Shown: in pieces, positions 1-14,800 of the stretch
Numbering within the stretch: the stretch's first letter is position 1
How the letters are laid out: every line of letters begins with the position of its first letter
Assembly: GCA_009760855.2 (NCBI GenBank)
Contig: WPIO01000014.1
Location: forward strand, 2,230,001-2,294,000
Origin: Cristatella mucedo
Taxonomy: Eukaryota > Bryozoa > Phylactolaemata > Cristatellidae
Direction of reading: 5' to 3'
Length of the DNA stretch: 64,000 nt
Notes under the pieces: model-generated
Database searches by the model: none
What the model was told of the DNA's origin: nothing
The model's input: the letters and a program-made list of their open reading frames with translations, nothing else
Made by a program: the position numbers and the translations under genes

Positions 1-74
1 AATGAGATGATGTCCCCGATGTGTGGCATGTTTGAGCTGAATCACTGTGCTCAACGCTTGCCGGTGCTCGATTG

Positions 75-80
75 TTTATT
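75..80 (-). promoter_or_regulatory. possible DHX35 polyadenylation signal
   Basis: The only AATAAA I see on the minus strand downstream of the DHX35 stop, about 930 nt away. It would give a roughly 0.95-kb 3' UTR. No other support, and the transcript could extend past the window edge. Confidence 0.25.
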
Positions 81-1013
81 ATGATTCGGCATGCTACCAA
101 ACATTGGCCCCGAAGCCTCCTTCAAAGGAGCACAGCTGAGTTTGATGACTGCCGAAGCCAATTAACCAGCAAGAGACAGCATGCTAAAAGTCGGGTTTGT
201 GAGAACAATTACCACATTGCCAGTACTTCGGAAGGAATGGCGGTTCAAGTGCTCTAGCCGCTGGATAGCAAGACTGCATGCATGCTACTCTGTATCCCCA
301 AAAGTGAAACTTCAGGGGCAGCAGCATTTGAACGAGGCTGCAATTGAACAGCAGGTTAGCATGCGGCCATGTCATTGCAGTGACGGCTTCACGGGGCTGC
401 TTCGTCGGTTTTCCCTGCTCAGATTAGTCCCTCAGTTGTAAGCAACCCAGAGACTTTTTTGCTTTGCGGATGTGCAGGTTAGACTTCGAAGTGCTTGGAC
501 GGGCGGTGGCATCGACACATTTGCTTGACTTCCAGGGTTGCAATCACTTTCTCCTCAATAATCCCTCTTATCGGACACCTTACTGGGTGGAAGGCCGATT
601 TGTTGGTAAATCACTGGGATGCACAACAAACTTCCAACTTATTAGATTTTGCTCGTAACCCCTTGCGATTGCTTTGTCATTCAACCCCTTGCTCTCAATG
701 ACTCGAGAAGGCTTGCGTCAGTCAATGGCTTGCCACTAGTCGGCAAACATTTTCTTGTTTTTGTTTCAGATGTCTTCAGCTACTGTCATTACTTTCTTGA
801 AGCCAGCTTCTGACAGTGACTGGGGCAAATGGTTTCGAGGCTACATTTCTCACTACATATGGACCCAGCGTGGGACGAAATCACCACTGCCTTGCAAACG
901 TGCTCCCGTCGAATATGTGCGACATGCACCTGGCTGGTGAATCGTCGGTGGCGATGTCGTGACGTCGTTAAATGCAAACCCGAGGATTGGCAGCACGAGA
1001 GGCCAGAGATTGT

Positions 1014-1058
1014 TTAGTCCCCGGACGTCCTGGCATGTTTGATGGCTTTTTCTCTAAC
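1014..1058 (-). CDS. DHX35: DHX35 exon 24 (stop codon)
   Basis: 45 nt, residues 685-698 and TAA. The acceptor TTTGCAG follows a good pyrimidine tract. It encodes [14 protein letters not shown], a short basic tail like that of vertebrate DHX35. The phase matches exon 23. Confidence 0.82.
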   Translation of the reverse strand, partial: VREKAIKHARTSGD

Positions 1059-4000
1059 CTGCAAAGCAAACAGCAGAAACAATCGTGCTATTAGCCCTGC
1101 TGTGTAGCAGCTCACCAGGATATAGCATACATCGTAACTTCGCCTGTGACTAGAGAAGCGTGCATACATGTGCTGTAATTCTGAGTTGCATTACGAGCAC
1201 AGCATGAGACACCAGTGCCTCTACCAGAAGAAGAGCACTTCAGCTGACGGTCACATGTGTATAATGAGTAACTGCTGAGTACTTGGCGGTGGCGATTATT
1301 TTTTCTCAAGGGCCATGCCATGCCATTCAGGAGCAGAGGAATTAGGAGCCACAACAGGCAATCATAATGAGTTGTATAGTTTCGACACGTGAAGCACTCT
1401 TGGGAGGTTACTAAGGACTCGCAAAGACCATCAGACGGTTCAGCTACAAGTGGGATCAAGCACATCTAGATAATGCACCTAGTTTGTCATATCTTAATAT
1501 ACCACTTGCATACTTTTGTTATTTGATTTACACCACAGCCATCACCACACCGAAAGTGAACCACATCCAGAGAGCTCTTGCATGAGGCCACTACTTGCAG
1601 CAGTCCAAATACAATACTATTATATACTCACATTGCTCTTTTTGTTCTCGCTGGGTGTAAGGATCACGAGGTACCATGCTACCATACATTAAAACACGAT
1701 GTTCTCTTGCATTTACTTTCACCTGTGCGATACGACACTTACCGTGCCAAATTCGTAGAAGTGAGGAGCCAGCTCGTATAACCACTGGGGATCAATCACT
1801 GTCACATCCTGCATATACTCCTTGTCAGTCTTCACAACTTCATTGAAAACGACCCTATAAGCAAGAAATAAACATGAGGTGACAAATGAGTTCACCAATT
1901 CATACCAACTCAAGTCCAGTTATGAGGTGAGTTACAATTTCGAAGCTTTCGTGACATCTATTAAATGGGCCAGTTGTAAGATGTTGCCTTCGGGATTAGA
2001 GGCCCAGGTTCACTACTAAGTCGATCTATCCTCCCTTAGCTAGAAGAAAAAGTTCGTTGGCACTATGCAAGCTGCCTGTTGATCCTGCCTTACTTTTATA
2101 GCTTAGATTACATGGAATTGAGCCTACCCAGTTGGACAAGAAACCTTCCCAAAATTCCACTCAGTGATCCTATAGACTAACATAAAATATTCATTAAATA
2201 GACAAATGATGATTGGGGACTGTAAGCCAGCTTTTTAATGCCTCGATCTAGAAAGCTGTTAGTAGGCTTACGATGGTCAGGCTAAACCTACGCTTTCATC
2301 TATCACATGATTCTCTCGAACACAGCAAAGCTTATATATGCTTGGGGAAAATCTGGTCCAGAGCTTTTGATCGCTGAAAGTGTGCTATTCCATCCTTGGC
2401 ATTCAATCTGACTTGGCCTATAAGCACGGCGGCTGACAGGTGGACTAGTGCTATGAACGAGATATGCAGCCTCGTGCGCATTTTGCATTTGTCACTGGTG
2501 ATAATGTCAATCCTTGACGATAGCTTGTCCATTTTGCCTACATCTGACCTCGGGATATATGAGATGGCAACGGACAAACCGATATACGAGGCTGCACATC
2601 AGGACGATATGTCTTATCTCACTGCCTGAGGACCACCGGTCGATACTTAGCAGACAATAAGGTTATTGAAAAATAGCACATGGCACAGCATCACAAACTA
2701 AACAACGAGAATTTGGGGGGGGGGGGCACAAAATAATAATAATAATAATATTGCACTTGATAAAGCGCCCTCAGAGAACTTAATCTCTTTCTAGGCGCTT
2801 TACATTTGCTGCAAAGTGATACGCAATAGAATAGTAAGTAAAATCATGCTTGAAAAACAAACAAAATGAATAACATGGTTAGGGGTGACATGCACTGGGT
2901 CAGCATGCAAATGTGGTTAGTGGCAGCATGAACAGTGTCAGCACGCATAAGCACATCGAGGACGAATCACAAGGACCCACTAAATGCTGTCCTAAATAGG
3001 AATGTTTTTAAGTTTCTTTTAAATGTGGTCAGGTCAGGGGATGTTCTGATGCAGGTCGGGAGGGAGTTCCAGGCTGTGGGAGCATACGAGCTAAATGCAC
3101 GGTCTCCAAAGGATTTAAGGTTTGTACGAGGTATTTCTAGACTGTTGGATTCCGAAAAGCGAGTGGTACGATGCTTTGCCTGATGGGGTAGTATCTCTGA
3201 AAGATAGGCTGGAGCCATAGAATGAAGAGACCTAAAAGTGAGCGACAAAACCTTGAAGTCAATCCGTTGCTTGACTGGTAACCAGTGCAGGTCGGCGAGA
3301 AGTGGAGTAATGTGGCAACTGCGACGCTCACGGCAGACAAGCCTAGCTGCAGAGTTTTGCACCAGCTGCAATCGCCTGATCGCACATGCTGGTAGGCCAG
3401 TAAGCAGTGAGTTGCAGAAGTCGAGACGAGATGTCACGAATGCATGGACCAACTTGGACGTGGTATCCTTATCTAAACAAGCCCTAATTTTAGCAATGTT
3501 AAAAATCGCGGCTGACTATCTAAGGGAACAGCACAGAGCAGAGAGATGGGCAGACAGACAGACAAACGAGAGAGCTGTCTCAACAAGATCCATCTGAGAA
3601 AAATCAGCTCTCACCACTGGGGCGGCACATCACGGTGCAGCACTGAAGTCGGATGGATATAGAGTTCGTGATTGTCCCGGACAGTTCTGTACACTCCATG
3701 CCCAATAAAGTGGAGCCGGGCGGCATTGGCAAAGAAGCCGAGTGTGATACACTTACGAATCGTGTCAACGTCACCTACAAAAAAAGCCATACAAGCAATA
3801 ATAAGGGCAGGGAATCACATCGCTCTAGCAGCACCTGGTAGTTACTCACCTTCACATGAAATAAGCGGCACACCGTAGCGCACAAGCAACGACTTGAGCT
3901 GGTCCCTTATTGTCAGTGCTCGGAGCAGCCCTTTATAGTTCAGGTAGTTAGTATGACACCATTTCGGGTTTTTATTGTACTGCAATCAAATTAAGCCCAA

Positions 4001-4592
4001 AAATGTCATGCCATGCCAAGCATTACTCAAGGGCTCAATCTCATACAGTTGCTGATGTAACAGCACCTACTGTTTACCTTAATAAATGCTAAATACACGT
4101 TAAGCAGAGTGATGTGATCACCTTCTTCTACACCAAATAACCTCTTCTTCTTATCCTGAAAGGATATCGATATGCCGATATGCTCAGCTATGTTACGAAT
4201 TACAGTCAACCTCATGAGAGCGAGCATGAATCCACTGCATCATATTAATTGCACTACTATCCAAGTGCTCTGCAGTCTACATGCACCAGCCACTACTCTA
4301 ACGATACTTAAGTATTGTTGACAATGTAGCTGAAGGCTAAAGAGCATGCCTAACCAGCGCTGACTCGATACATTTAAGGATCCGGGTAGCACAGAGGAAG
4401 CAAGGAAGTGCATCTTAACAGAAAAAAGTGAGACAAACAAACACAGCGCTGGTTGCCAATTAAAAATCAGGAGTAACTACAATTAAACACTGCATTAATT
4501 AGTATGAGAATCTTAATAATATATTAACTTAACTCATTTTTACAGCTCCCTACGAGAACTTGTATATGTGTGGGTGCGCGCAAGCCCGCTCG

Positions 4593-4646
<54 letters not shown>

Positions 4647-6965
4647 CGTCAATCCTGGAAGTCGAAAGCACTACCAGCTATGCAAGTAATTCAAAGAAGT
4701 TTCACTTGTGCGAACACAAACACCAGTCATATTAAGCTCAGTGCTACCTACAGTCAGTTGGGTGCACTGATGGCAAAGAATTCTTTGCGATGCATTTGAT
4801 AACAAGGCATCTACGACATTGCTCTAAATGCAGTTGCGCCGAGCAAAAAAGTATCCGCATTCCAGCAGCTATGAAATAAACTATTATGTCATTGTTGGTG
4901 GCAACACACATTAGGCCTGTTACCCATAACGAATCAACAGCCAGGTAATCCAATAACACGCCACCTTAAGCCGAGACCCTCTAAGAATGCAGAAGAATAA
5001 GAAAGCTTCTGGTTTTTTAAACGGTTTAGAAAGAGAGCTAAAATTGAACCTAACTTCACAAAAGCGGGCACTGAATGCTATTTTACTAGCTTTACCCACC
5101 AGAAAAATCCAGACCTGAGCTAAAAATACAGCTGTAAGTTCTGGCTGGATTTGCACTGTATCCCTGAGAAAAGCCAGGTCAACAAGTTCAGTAACGAATA
5201 CTCCTGTAAAAGTGAAGTACAGGCCAAGTCCTGCAGAAACAGAATGTAATAATCAAGAGCAAACTCACTGCCTTAATTTTCTGATTGGGAGGTGTAACAA
5301 ATATGTTTTGTATCTGCGTCATCGAGGTAATGGTGAGAATCTCTTCTGAACATTTCATGTCGCCTATGAAAAAAAAGAATTCTATACAATACATAAAAGC
5401 ACAAAAGAAATATCAGGTCACAATGCATACTCGCAAGCACAGACCACCGGCAAAGACAACCAACTCTGACTGACTAGAAGTAAGAAAAGACGTCGAGTTT
5501 AGTCGTGTTCATCAGCAATTTTAAATAGTACAAGTCTTACTGGCAGACATTCAAAAAATCAATTACATGAAATATTGATGCTTGGAAACTGCCACAGCTT
5601 CAACAAACAGCAAAACAATAAACGGCAGCCATCCAAGACAGAACCTTAGTTTGCCTTTACCCGTCTCTTTGAATCCCTGACCTGCCTGGTCTGCAGAAAC
5701 AACGAGATCACGAGAGCCACATCTGCACTGACTTTTTTTAAAGTCACTTTGCATGTACAATCTTAGGTGGTAGCAGCATCACAATGTCAAACTCCAATCA
5801 GGAATTACTATGGAGTCCCTATTCGTTCGGGTTCTTTGAGAGTTTTCTATGACGTCAGGCATACTAAAATCCATCCCAGAAGACTTGCTGAGGCACTGAA
5901 GGAGCCTGCGCAGTACTGGAGAGTTTATTTTCGCTGTGAGCATGCAGCCATCATCTTGCCTAGGGAGCCAATGAGCTAATTTAGGCAATTTCTGTGGAAC
6001 GAATCAGCCCCGAGTCGCACGCTGGCACAGCCATTCGAGCCCAGCGGCGCAGCTCGCGCGCTGAAGCCGAGCTCAAAGCAGAAGCCACACTCGGTCACGG
6101 CGCACGTCAGTGTGCGGTCACGGAGCTCAGCGCAGATGAGAAGCGAGCGAGTGAGCCACAGCCAGCACTGCTTCGAGCTGACTTCCACTGACCGGAGCCC
6201 AGCAGCATCTTCGCAAACATCGGATGCAAAGGAAACTCAGCCATCTGGTGACCGAGAGGCCGAGTGAGATAGGCGGACTTATCCAAAGCTGCAACGACCA
6301 ACAGGCGATACAAGAACATGGCGGCGGCACGCAGGAACACTCATCTCGCTAAGGCAGCAGCCGGCACTTTCCAACGAGCTGCGCGTAAGCAGTGCAGGGA
6401 CGATCGGAGCTGGATCGACCACAGGCTGCTCAAGGCAGCGGGGGCAATGATAGCGAACCGGGCGGACATCGACAAAGGCCACGAGCTAGATCTGAACCTT
6501 CTGCAGCAGCACTTCGAAGCGGTGAAGCCAAGCGTACCTCCCAGGGCGTAGAGCAGCTCCACACCTCTGACCATGTTCTGTGCGGGTGGAGGCTGAAAGG
6601 AAAGTGATGACGTATGGCGCCGCCGCCGAAATCCAAGGGATGCCCTGCAGCCCAGAAAACTGACGCTCTCAGGTAGCCTAGCCAGCAGGGGAGAGGGAGG
6701 GGGCCGACGGCAGAGGAGCAGCGGTGGTGCCCACCCCATAAAGAGCCTCACCGAGAGGAAGCTGAATCGAACCACGTTGTCGATGCCGAGCGCTTTCATC
6801 TGCAGCACGACCGGCGCCAGGTCGCTGCGCTGCAGCTCTGGCACGGTCGCATCGGCCAGCTTCCGGTACTCCTCCTCTGCGAGACGAAACCAAAAGCTGA
6901 GCGACGGGGGCAAGGTACGATTGAAAGCAAGCAGCAATTCGAGCGGCCGCTAAAGAAATGTATGT

Positions 6966-6998
<33 letters not shown>

Positions 6999-7018
6999 GG
7001 GGGGGAGAGAGAGAGAGG

Positions 7019-7084
<66 letters not shown>

Positions 7085-10000
7085 GGGAGAGAGATAGAGA
7101 GGGCAAGAGAGAGAGAGAGGGGAGAGAGATAAAGAGGGGGTGAGAGAGGAGTGAGAGAGGGGGGAAAGAGAGAGAGAGGGGAAAGAGAAAGAGAGAGGAG
7201 AGAAAGAGAGGCCCGGGCTGCTCGCGCTGCAGCTACCTGTGTAAAGCCTGTAGGCTTTGCCGGATCGAATGCGGCCAGCCCGACCGCTACGCTGAATGGC
7301 AGATGCTTTCGAAGTTGGAACGATGAGTAGCGATTCTGAAAATTTGGCAGCACACATGGCGACTGGAGCAGCTGGCGCCACTGATCGTAGGGCCTCAGAG
7401 CATCGACAGCAGCATAGGCTTAACAAGGCTCGGCTTCACTGCAGCACACCAAAAAGAAAAGTCTGTTGCATCCAGCAAGTATACAGCTGGACTTGTTCCT
7501 GTGAGCACCGCTAATGATGCATTATGCAGTGATGTTTCGGCTGCTGCACTGCTGGGGCTACCATGTCGGACATTACCGAGCTAAGAAGCCTGTGCACTAA
7601 CCTCACACGTGCTATGCAAGATAGCTGCAAAGCAGGTCACGTAGAACTTTAAAAGTCGAGGCAAAAAGTAGCTTTCATCCATGCAAGGTAAGAATCACAT
7701 TCTGGTTTTTGAAATCTTGCAAAGGACTTCGGCATCGGAAAGCCTCAAATTAACTCGGTACTGAAGAGAAAGACTGGATAACTCAGAGTGTTCCATTAGT
7801 GTCAAAGCTACCCAGCTTCAGCTGTCGTAAAGCTAACTGATGACATTTTCTTAGGGAGGGAGTGGTCTTCAAAGCTCAAAAGACCCAATATATCAGTGTC
7901 AGGGCAAATGACTCGAGAATGGGTACAGCTATCCAGGCTACAGCTCCAGGTTCATGTATTTTAAGGCTCTAAAAACTTGGTCAGATGCCTTCACAAAACA
8001 ACCGAAGCATTAGCCTGGGCAAGCTGTGTAGCAAAAGTGTAATCATGGACAGCAACTGTGAAAGGCAGACACAATTATTATCTGTCTGTGTAATGGCTAT
8101 TTTCCAGATAACATTTGTAATAGGATTGCACCTAATAGTTTACTTTCACTATTCGAACGAATACGAATAATTGACTAAATATTCTGGAGAAAAGAATAGT
8201 GTACAGGCTTTGAGTGCTCTATACAAAACTCTCTTTTGTAACACCCACAAAGTCTTTGCAACATCACTCGTGACACGGCTCCAAACAGAGTTTACTTCTG
8301 CATGTATGCTGTCATTGCAGGCAACATCCCTTTGAACCACAATAAAGAACCAATATAAATTGAGAACATGAATACTCTTCAATAATTAAACAACAGAGTC
8401 ACGAAAAGCAGAAACATCTGACGACACTGAGTTCATGCGACATCCAAAAACAATATCCAGCACTCAGAAGGTATGTCCGCAAGCAGTACAATCTAGAACT
8501 CGCTTGCTTTTTGGGTCTCCCGAAGGAATATCTATCGATAGGATCCGAAGTGAATTATCACCCCACACAAAGGTTAACATCGAATGAAGCCTATGATTCG
8601 ATGCATCCTCAGCAAGTTGCCCTGTGAACATCTGACTTAGAGTTTGTTGAGGCTTTTCAGAAACGATTGTATGTGGTCTCCCTCCTACACTGGCTTGAGC
8701 AAAATCGACAAATGGCCCCCTCAACGCCTAATGCTGCCACCGAGCTTGAGGTCAGCTTCTCATAACGTCAGATGACAAGTGAATCTCGAGGCTAGTGAAT
8801 ATATATTTACGAGCAGATTGCACCGATTGAAGCGATACTCTATATGATTCGACGGAGTCAAACTGGCTGTGGCAGCCTCTGAGCTCGAACCGAGCGATTA
8901 AGCGAACAACCAAGCACGCCTTCCACCAGCTTTCTTCAGTGGGCCATTGGTTTGAAGCATTGTTTGGCCTAAAAACTAGTCGGGGTCAGCAAAAGCACAG
9001 CAAACTCAGCAACCCCACTGTCACACGATGTACGTGCCTGAAGCAAGACACACTCACCGATAGCCGTATCAGGATTGTATGCTTTGATTTTCACGAAACC
9101 ACAGTCGACAACTGCAAAAGGAAACACTCGCCTAAATGTAAGCTACCAGCACCAACCTGAGCACAGGCAAACTGACTCCCACGCGCCACCTCCACCGTTG
9201 ATTTCAGCGACAACATGCAATCATGCCACCTTTGATCACTCACCATAAACGACTCCCGGAATGGTGACAGATGCTTCTGCGATGTTCGTGGCAACGATGA
9301 CTTTACGAAAACCCTGAGGTGTCCTCTGGAATACTTTCATCTAGAGCCGTCAAGCGAAAACTTGCACGAACATTCACACTGCCACCCTGCTAAGCTCACA
9401 TGTAGCGCAGCACAGCAGTGAACAAGGCAGACAGCGTAGATAAAGAGACAGACAGAGTAGAGAAAAGCAGACGATCGACTTTCCACACCTGATATGCATG
9501 CGGCAACCCGCTGTGCATCGGCAAAACGAGCAGCTGCTGGCGATCGCCGGTCACCTGCCGGCGTGACTCCTCACTGCAACCGAGAAGGCATGCGTAGCAG
9601 TGGCGATCACGGCTAGCCTTGGGGAGGAGAGGAAGGAAGAGGCACAGAGAGCTGCCTCGTATTCTCCAGCTGTCAAGAGCACACACTCTGGGATAGCACG
9701 ACAGTAAACGTTGGGCACGGCTCGGCATTCAAGTCAGCGTATTGGAACAAGTTACGCGATCTCACGCTTACGGCAGCGAGCGGCAGTGAGCATGCTTGGT
9801 TAAAGCACATCAAAGACTCGTTCGCGAGAAGCAGTAAAGCAAACCGGAGTCACACTTACATTAGTGTGCTGATAACGTGCTCTATTTCCTCCTGCAAAGA
9901 AGTACATAGGCGCCCTAGAGCTTGTGAGCTGTCACAGCCAGAGCAGTATCAGCCGGCTGATGCCAGCAAGACTGCTGTTAACGTCCCACTGCTAAATATT

Positions 10001-11765
10001 ACAAGATACGTCAACAGTACTCCTATCGGTGACCATCTGGGTGTTGGCCCACGAGTAGGGCGATAGCACTTCTTGGCAACAAAGGTCACAGGTTAGAGTC
10101 CTGAAGCAGGCAACCATTCTCTGCAAAAGCGGGAGGTAACTTCCAAGACTAGTCTAGGGCTATGTAAATAAGGCTATTGAACCAGCCGATCATTACTTTC
10201 CCTAGCCGGTTTACTGCAACACAACCGGCAAGCTACCATTTGTAGTCAATGGCTTCGTCAAGTTGCTTTGGCCAGAAAAAGAGGCAGCTGGAAATGTTGC
10301 ATCAGAGCACAAAACATTAGACGATATGATATTTGCAAATACTGACACCCCACCAATAGGACTAGTTTCTTTTTCTTGTTGTTAATTTCATGAGACATCA
10401 CGGCTACCCACTTGGCCTTTTAGATGTCCAACAACGTCACATACGCTATTCTCTCCTAGCAAAGCACATCGCAACTTCGTTCAGAGACCGGGCACTGCTC
10501 GCATGGCTATCACTGTCACTAATAATAATAATGATAGTACACATGTATGTAGCATCTTCAAAGAAATTAATCTCTATCTAGGAAATTTACATATGCTGTA
10601 AAGGAAGCATGACCACAAGGTCAGTGGTAACATGCACAGTCTCTACATGTATAATATGGTTAGTGGTAACATGCAGTGTCAGCACGCAGAAGCACACAAA
10701 AGACAAATGACAAGTACACAGCAAATGGTGTGAGACACAGGTGCATTTTTAGCTTCTTTTTAAATGCCGCTAGGTCAGGGGATATCGTGCCGTCAGTTGG
10801 GAGTGAGTTCCGGGCTTATAGAGCAAGCCAACTAAAAAGGATGGTCTCCAGAGGATTTGAGATCATCGAGCAGCGGCGGCAGCATTTTCACAAAATTAGT
10901 CCGCACGAAAAAGCACAGACCAATCAAAGAAATACTGCACATACCACGCCAGTGAGGAAAGCAAGAATATCGCCGGCACTCTCGCTGGCATGTATCTTGA
11001 GCACTGCATCCACTGTAGCTTTGACATAATGCGCCACAGGGCTGTAACGGAGGGCGGAAAGCAAAAGGCAGCTGATCCTGCATGCCAACAGATACTTTTA
11101 TAGCTGCAGAAAACCCTTTGCGACTATCATGCCGCTTTCATTGGGCAATACAAGATGACCGGCCGTGGGACTCGGAACAAACGAGCTGGGTAGTGTATGG
11201 GCAAGCCTCTTATAACAGCGAGCGTCAGGCACAGCTTGAGCTAAGCCATATCCGAGCAGCCTTCCCGGCATACCCGCAGCAGGTCACGGGGTTCCGGCAC
11301 CACGGGGGATGGGGAGCTGCAAGGCAGCAAGTGCTAAAGCATCGCTAAAGCACTCCTAGCATTCTTCAATATGGCGTCAGAGGCGATGGTGTACACAGCT
11401 GATCTGCCAGTGTACTTGCATTGCTATTTAAAAACTATTAGCATTTAAGTAGCTAAAATGATGCCAAACACTGTTGGTAAATAGCATATGACTATATTAA
11501 CAAAAAATAGAAACAACAAAATAAAAGAACAAAGTATGACATCTGATCAGTGAAAGAAAATCTATCTTTCCTAGCACTAGCTCAATGACTGTAGATGGTC
11601 AACATGCTCAGCCCATCTATCTATAAGGTTTTAGTTCTGCATATTTGCAGCACATCACGACCATGGGCCATCGTAATGCATTGACACAGTAAGTGCGACC
11701 TGTGCATGTGCAAGTAAATGCACGTGCCCACCCTGTGGAGATCCCTAAGTGCACATAAACGTGCG

Positions 11766-11810
<45 letters not shown>

Positions 11811-14800
11811 ACGTGTGTGCATACAAACAAGATATGCACAGCTAGCTGAATGATTGGCATGCCAGGGCAGTCTCAAAAATGCAATGTAAGTAAACACACG
11901 ACAGTTGCTGCAAACAAGCATTCTTACTCAATTGTATAGAAGATATCCACAGGGTACATCCGACCTTCGACCGAGAGTATAGCAGCGGTGGCTTTTAGTT
12001 TATCGTCTCTTTCAAAAGATGTAAAGTAATTATAAAAATGCTACAACGTAAGACAAGAAGGTAAATGTTTTTACAGTAATGATACAGGCAACATAAGAAG
12101 CAGAATTTACTGTGGCAAAACATGCATACCTGGGCATCCATTGTAGCTGAAGACACTATAAGTTTCAGCTCAGGTCGTTTCTTCATAATCTAAAATTGAT
12201 AAAACAGCTGAAACATCTGTCGAGTCCTGTGGACTGTCAAGGCTCTATCCGTCCATGCAGGAGAAAGAACATGGTGCCTGGAGGCAGTGGCAGAGCCAAG
12301 ATTTTCATTTACGTGGAAGACCTGCAACAGTTTTATGAAGGGGCAAGACCAGCAACATTTTCATGTGGGCTGGGCTAGACCTGCAATTAATGAAAAAATA
12401 GTGCAAAATCATTGTGTTTATTCACACGAACTCAGCGGCTGCTCATCAACCGGAATTGAGACATAATTTCGTCGTTGGTGACGGTCGCTGGGGGGGGGGG
12501 GCCGTAGGAATGGGGAGTGGCTCAGGTTGCTGCCCTGCTGTATGGGGGGGGGGAGCAAATGCCACCCTCCCGTCTGCCACTGCCTTGAGGGTTCATGTAA
12601 GAAGCAGCAGTACTTCTGGTGCTGATAGCAAATATACTTTCACCAGATACCTATAAGAAAAACTGCTAGTGCAAAGATGATAGACACAGTAAGCAGAAAA
12701 CTAAATGTAGGTCTAAAGCTATTAAGAAGTGAAGCGACTGGAAAAAATGAGAAAGAACCGTCAGATGAGTAGTGAAACTCAAAAAGCAAGCGAGCCAGCA
12801 TCTCACCTTTTTGAGAAATCCAATGAGTAGGTCAGTATGGATCGTTCTCTCGTGGACCTCATCCAGCATTATCACACTGCCAAAAATAATGAATGAACCG
12901 GTTAAACCATTCTGATGGTGGTACCAAAACTCCAATGCACGAATGCCCAGCACTTACAGTCGACAAACGCTCGGATGAAAAACAACCGAGAGTGTCTCTT
13001 CGATTTCTGACTAGCTAGCAATGGTGCCGACGGGGCATCTTCTCATAACGCACGGCTAACGACTTCCTTAACTGATTTCTGTGACATCGCCCACTAGTCA
13101 GTCGCTCAGGTGAGGATATTAATTTCTCCTCTAGGACAAGGCAACAAGTCTGCACTCACGCCTCACTGTTACTAGAGCGACACTTAATTACATACAATAA
13201 TGATCAATATGAAGGCAATTTCCGAAGACCCATCTAGTTCAACAATGCAACTTCATCCAACGGTATCTGGAATCGGATGAGTAGGCAGCAAGTATGGGGG
13301 GAGAAGGTTACTCTTTGAAAGAGCTAGGTTGGTGGCACAATAGGTTCCAACTGGTATTTGGGGTGCATGTAAATAGGGTGCATAAAAATAAATAAGGTGT
13401 AAGGTAAATAGGGCGTTAACCTTCTACCATTCCTATCAAAGACACTGGAACGGGTCGCGGCAGACCAGCTGAACTCGTATATCGAAACCTCACACCTTGC
13501 TAGTAAGTTCCAGTCTGGCTTTAGAGCTAATCACTCCACAGAGTCAGCATTGCTTCGGGTATACAACGACCTACTTAGGAATGCAGACATGGGTAGAGTG
13601 TCTCTTCTTGTTTTGCTCGATCTTTCGGCAGCTTTTGATACCATCGATCACAAAGTACTTCTAGAGCGCCTCTCATCTCGCCTGGGCATCACTGGCACTG
13701 CTCTGCAGTGGTTCAGGTCCTATCTCAGTGGGAGACTCCAGAGTGTTGACGCGAATGGACAAAGATCATCTGAAGTACCTCTAAAATATGGAGTACCTCA
13801 GGGCTCTGTGCTAGGTCCGGTCCTTTTCACCGTTTATACTCTCCCTCTCGCTGATGTGATTGCCAAGCACAATCTAGGCTTTCACTTCTATGCGGATGAC
13901 ACTCAGTTGTACCTTTGCTTTGATCCCTCCCAGCCTTCGAGCACCTCAAATTCTCTCAACTCACTTGCTGCATGCATTGATGACATCCGATCATGGATGG
14001 CAGCAAATTTTCTAAAACTAAACGATGATAAAACTAACTTACTAGTTATGGGCAAACCTAGTGTTATTCAGAAATTGGAAAGGCTGACTTTCAAAATTGG
14101 CTCTGCCAGCATATCTCCAGTTGCATCAGCTCGAAATCTAGGTGTCATATTCCAAAGCGACCTCTCGTTAGACGACCATATCAGCTCCACAGTCAAATCA
14201 GCCTATTTTCAGCTTCATAACATTGCTAAAATTAGGGCTTGTTTAGATAAGGATACCACGTCCAAGTTGGTCCATGCATTCGTGACATCTCGTCTCGACT
14301 TCTGCAACTCACTGCTTACTGGCCTACCAGCATGTGCGATCAGGCGATTGCAGCTGGTGCAAAACTCTGCAGCTAGGCTTGTCTGTCGTGAGCATCGCAG
14401 TTGCCACATTACTCCACTTCTCGCCGACCTGCACTGGCTACCAGTCAAGCAACGGATTGACTTCAAGGTTTTGTCGCTCACTTTTAGGTCTCTTCATTCT
14501 ATGGCTCCAGCCTATCTTTCAGATATACTACCCCATCAGGCAAAGCATCGTACCACTCGCTTTTCGGAATCCAACAGTCTAGAAATACCTCATACAAACC
14601 TTAAATCCTTTGGAGACCGTGCATTTAGCTCGTATGCTCCCACAGCCTGGAACTCCCTCCCGACCTGCATCAGAACATCCCCTGACCTGACCACATTTAA
14701 AAGAAACTTAAAAACATACCTATTTAGGACAGCATTTAGCGGGTCCTTGTGATTCGTCCTCGATGTGCTTATGCGTGCTGACACTGTTCATGCTGCCACT

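Noticed and set aside
2967..3597. 161-aa minus ORF and overlapping 119-aa plus ORF as a host gene
   Set aside because: The minus frame is the LINE-A RT C-terminus, and the plus frame is its antisense shadow, also seen at 14215-14481 and 37833-38099.
6796..7426. Long minus-strand Ser/Leu-Pro ORFs over the (GA)n block
   Set aside because: They are translations of the dinucleotide repeat in intron 15. Only the flanking parts that match DHX35 exons 15 and 16 are real.
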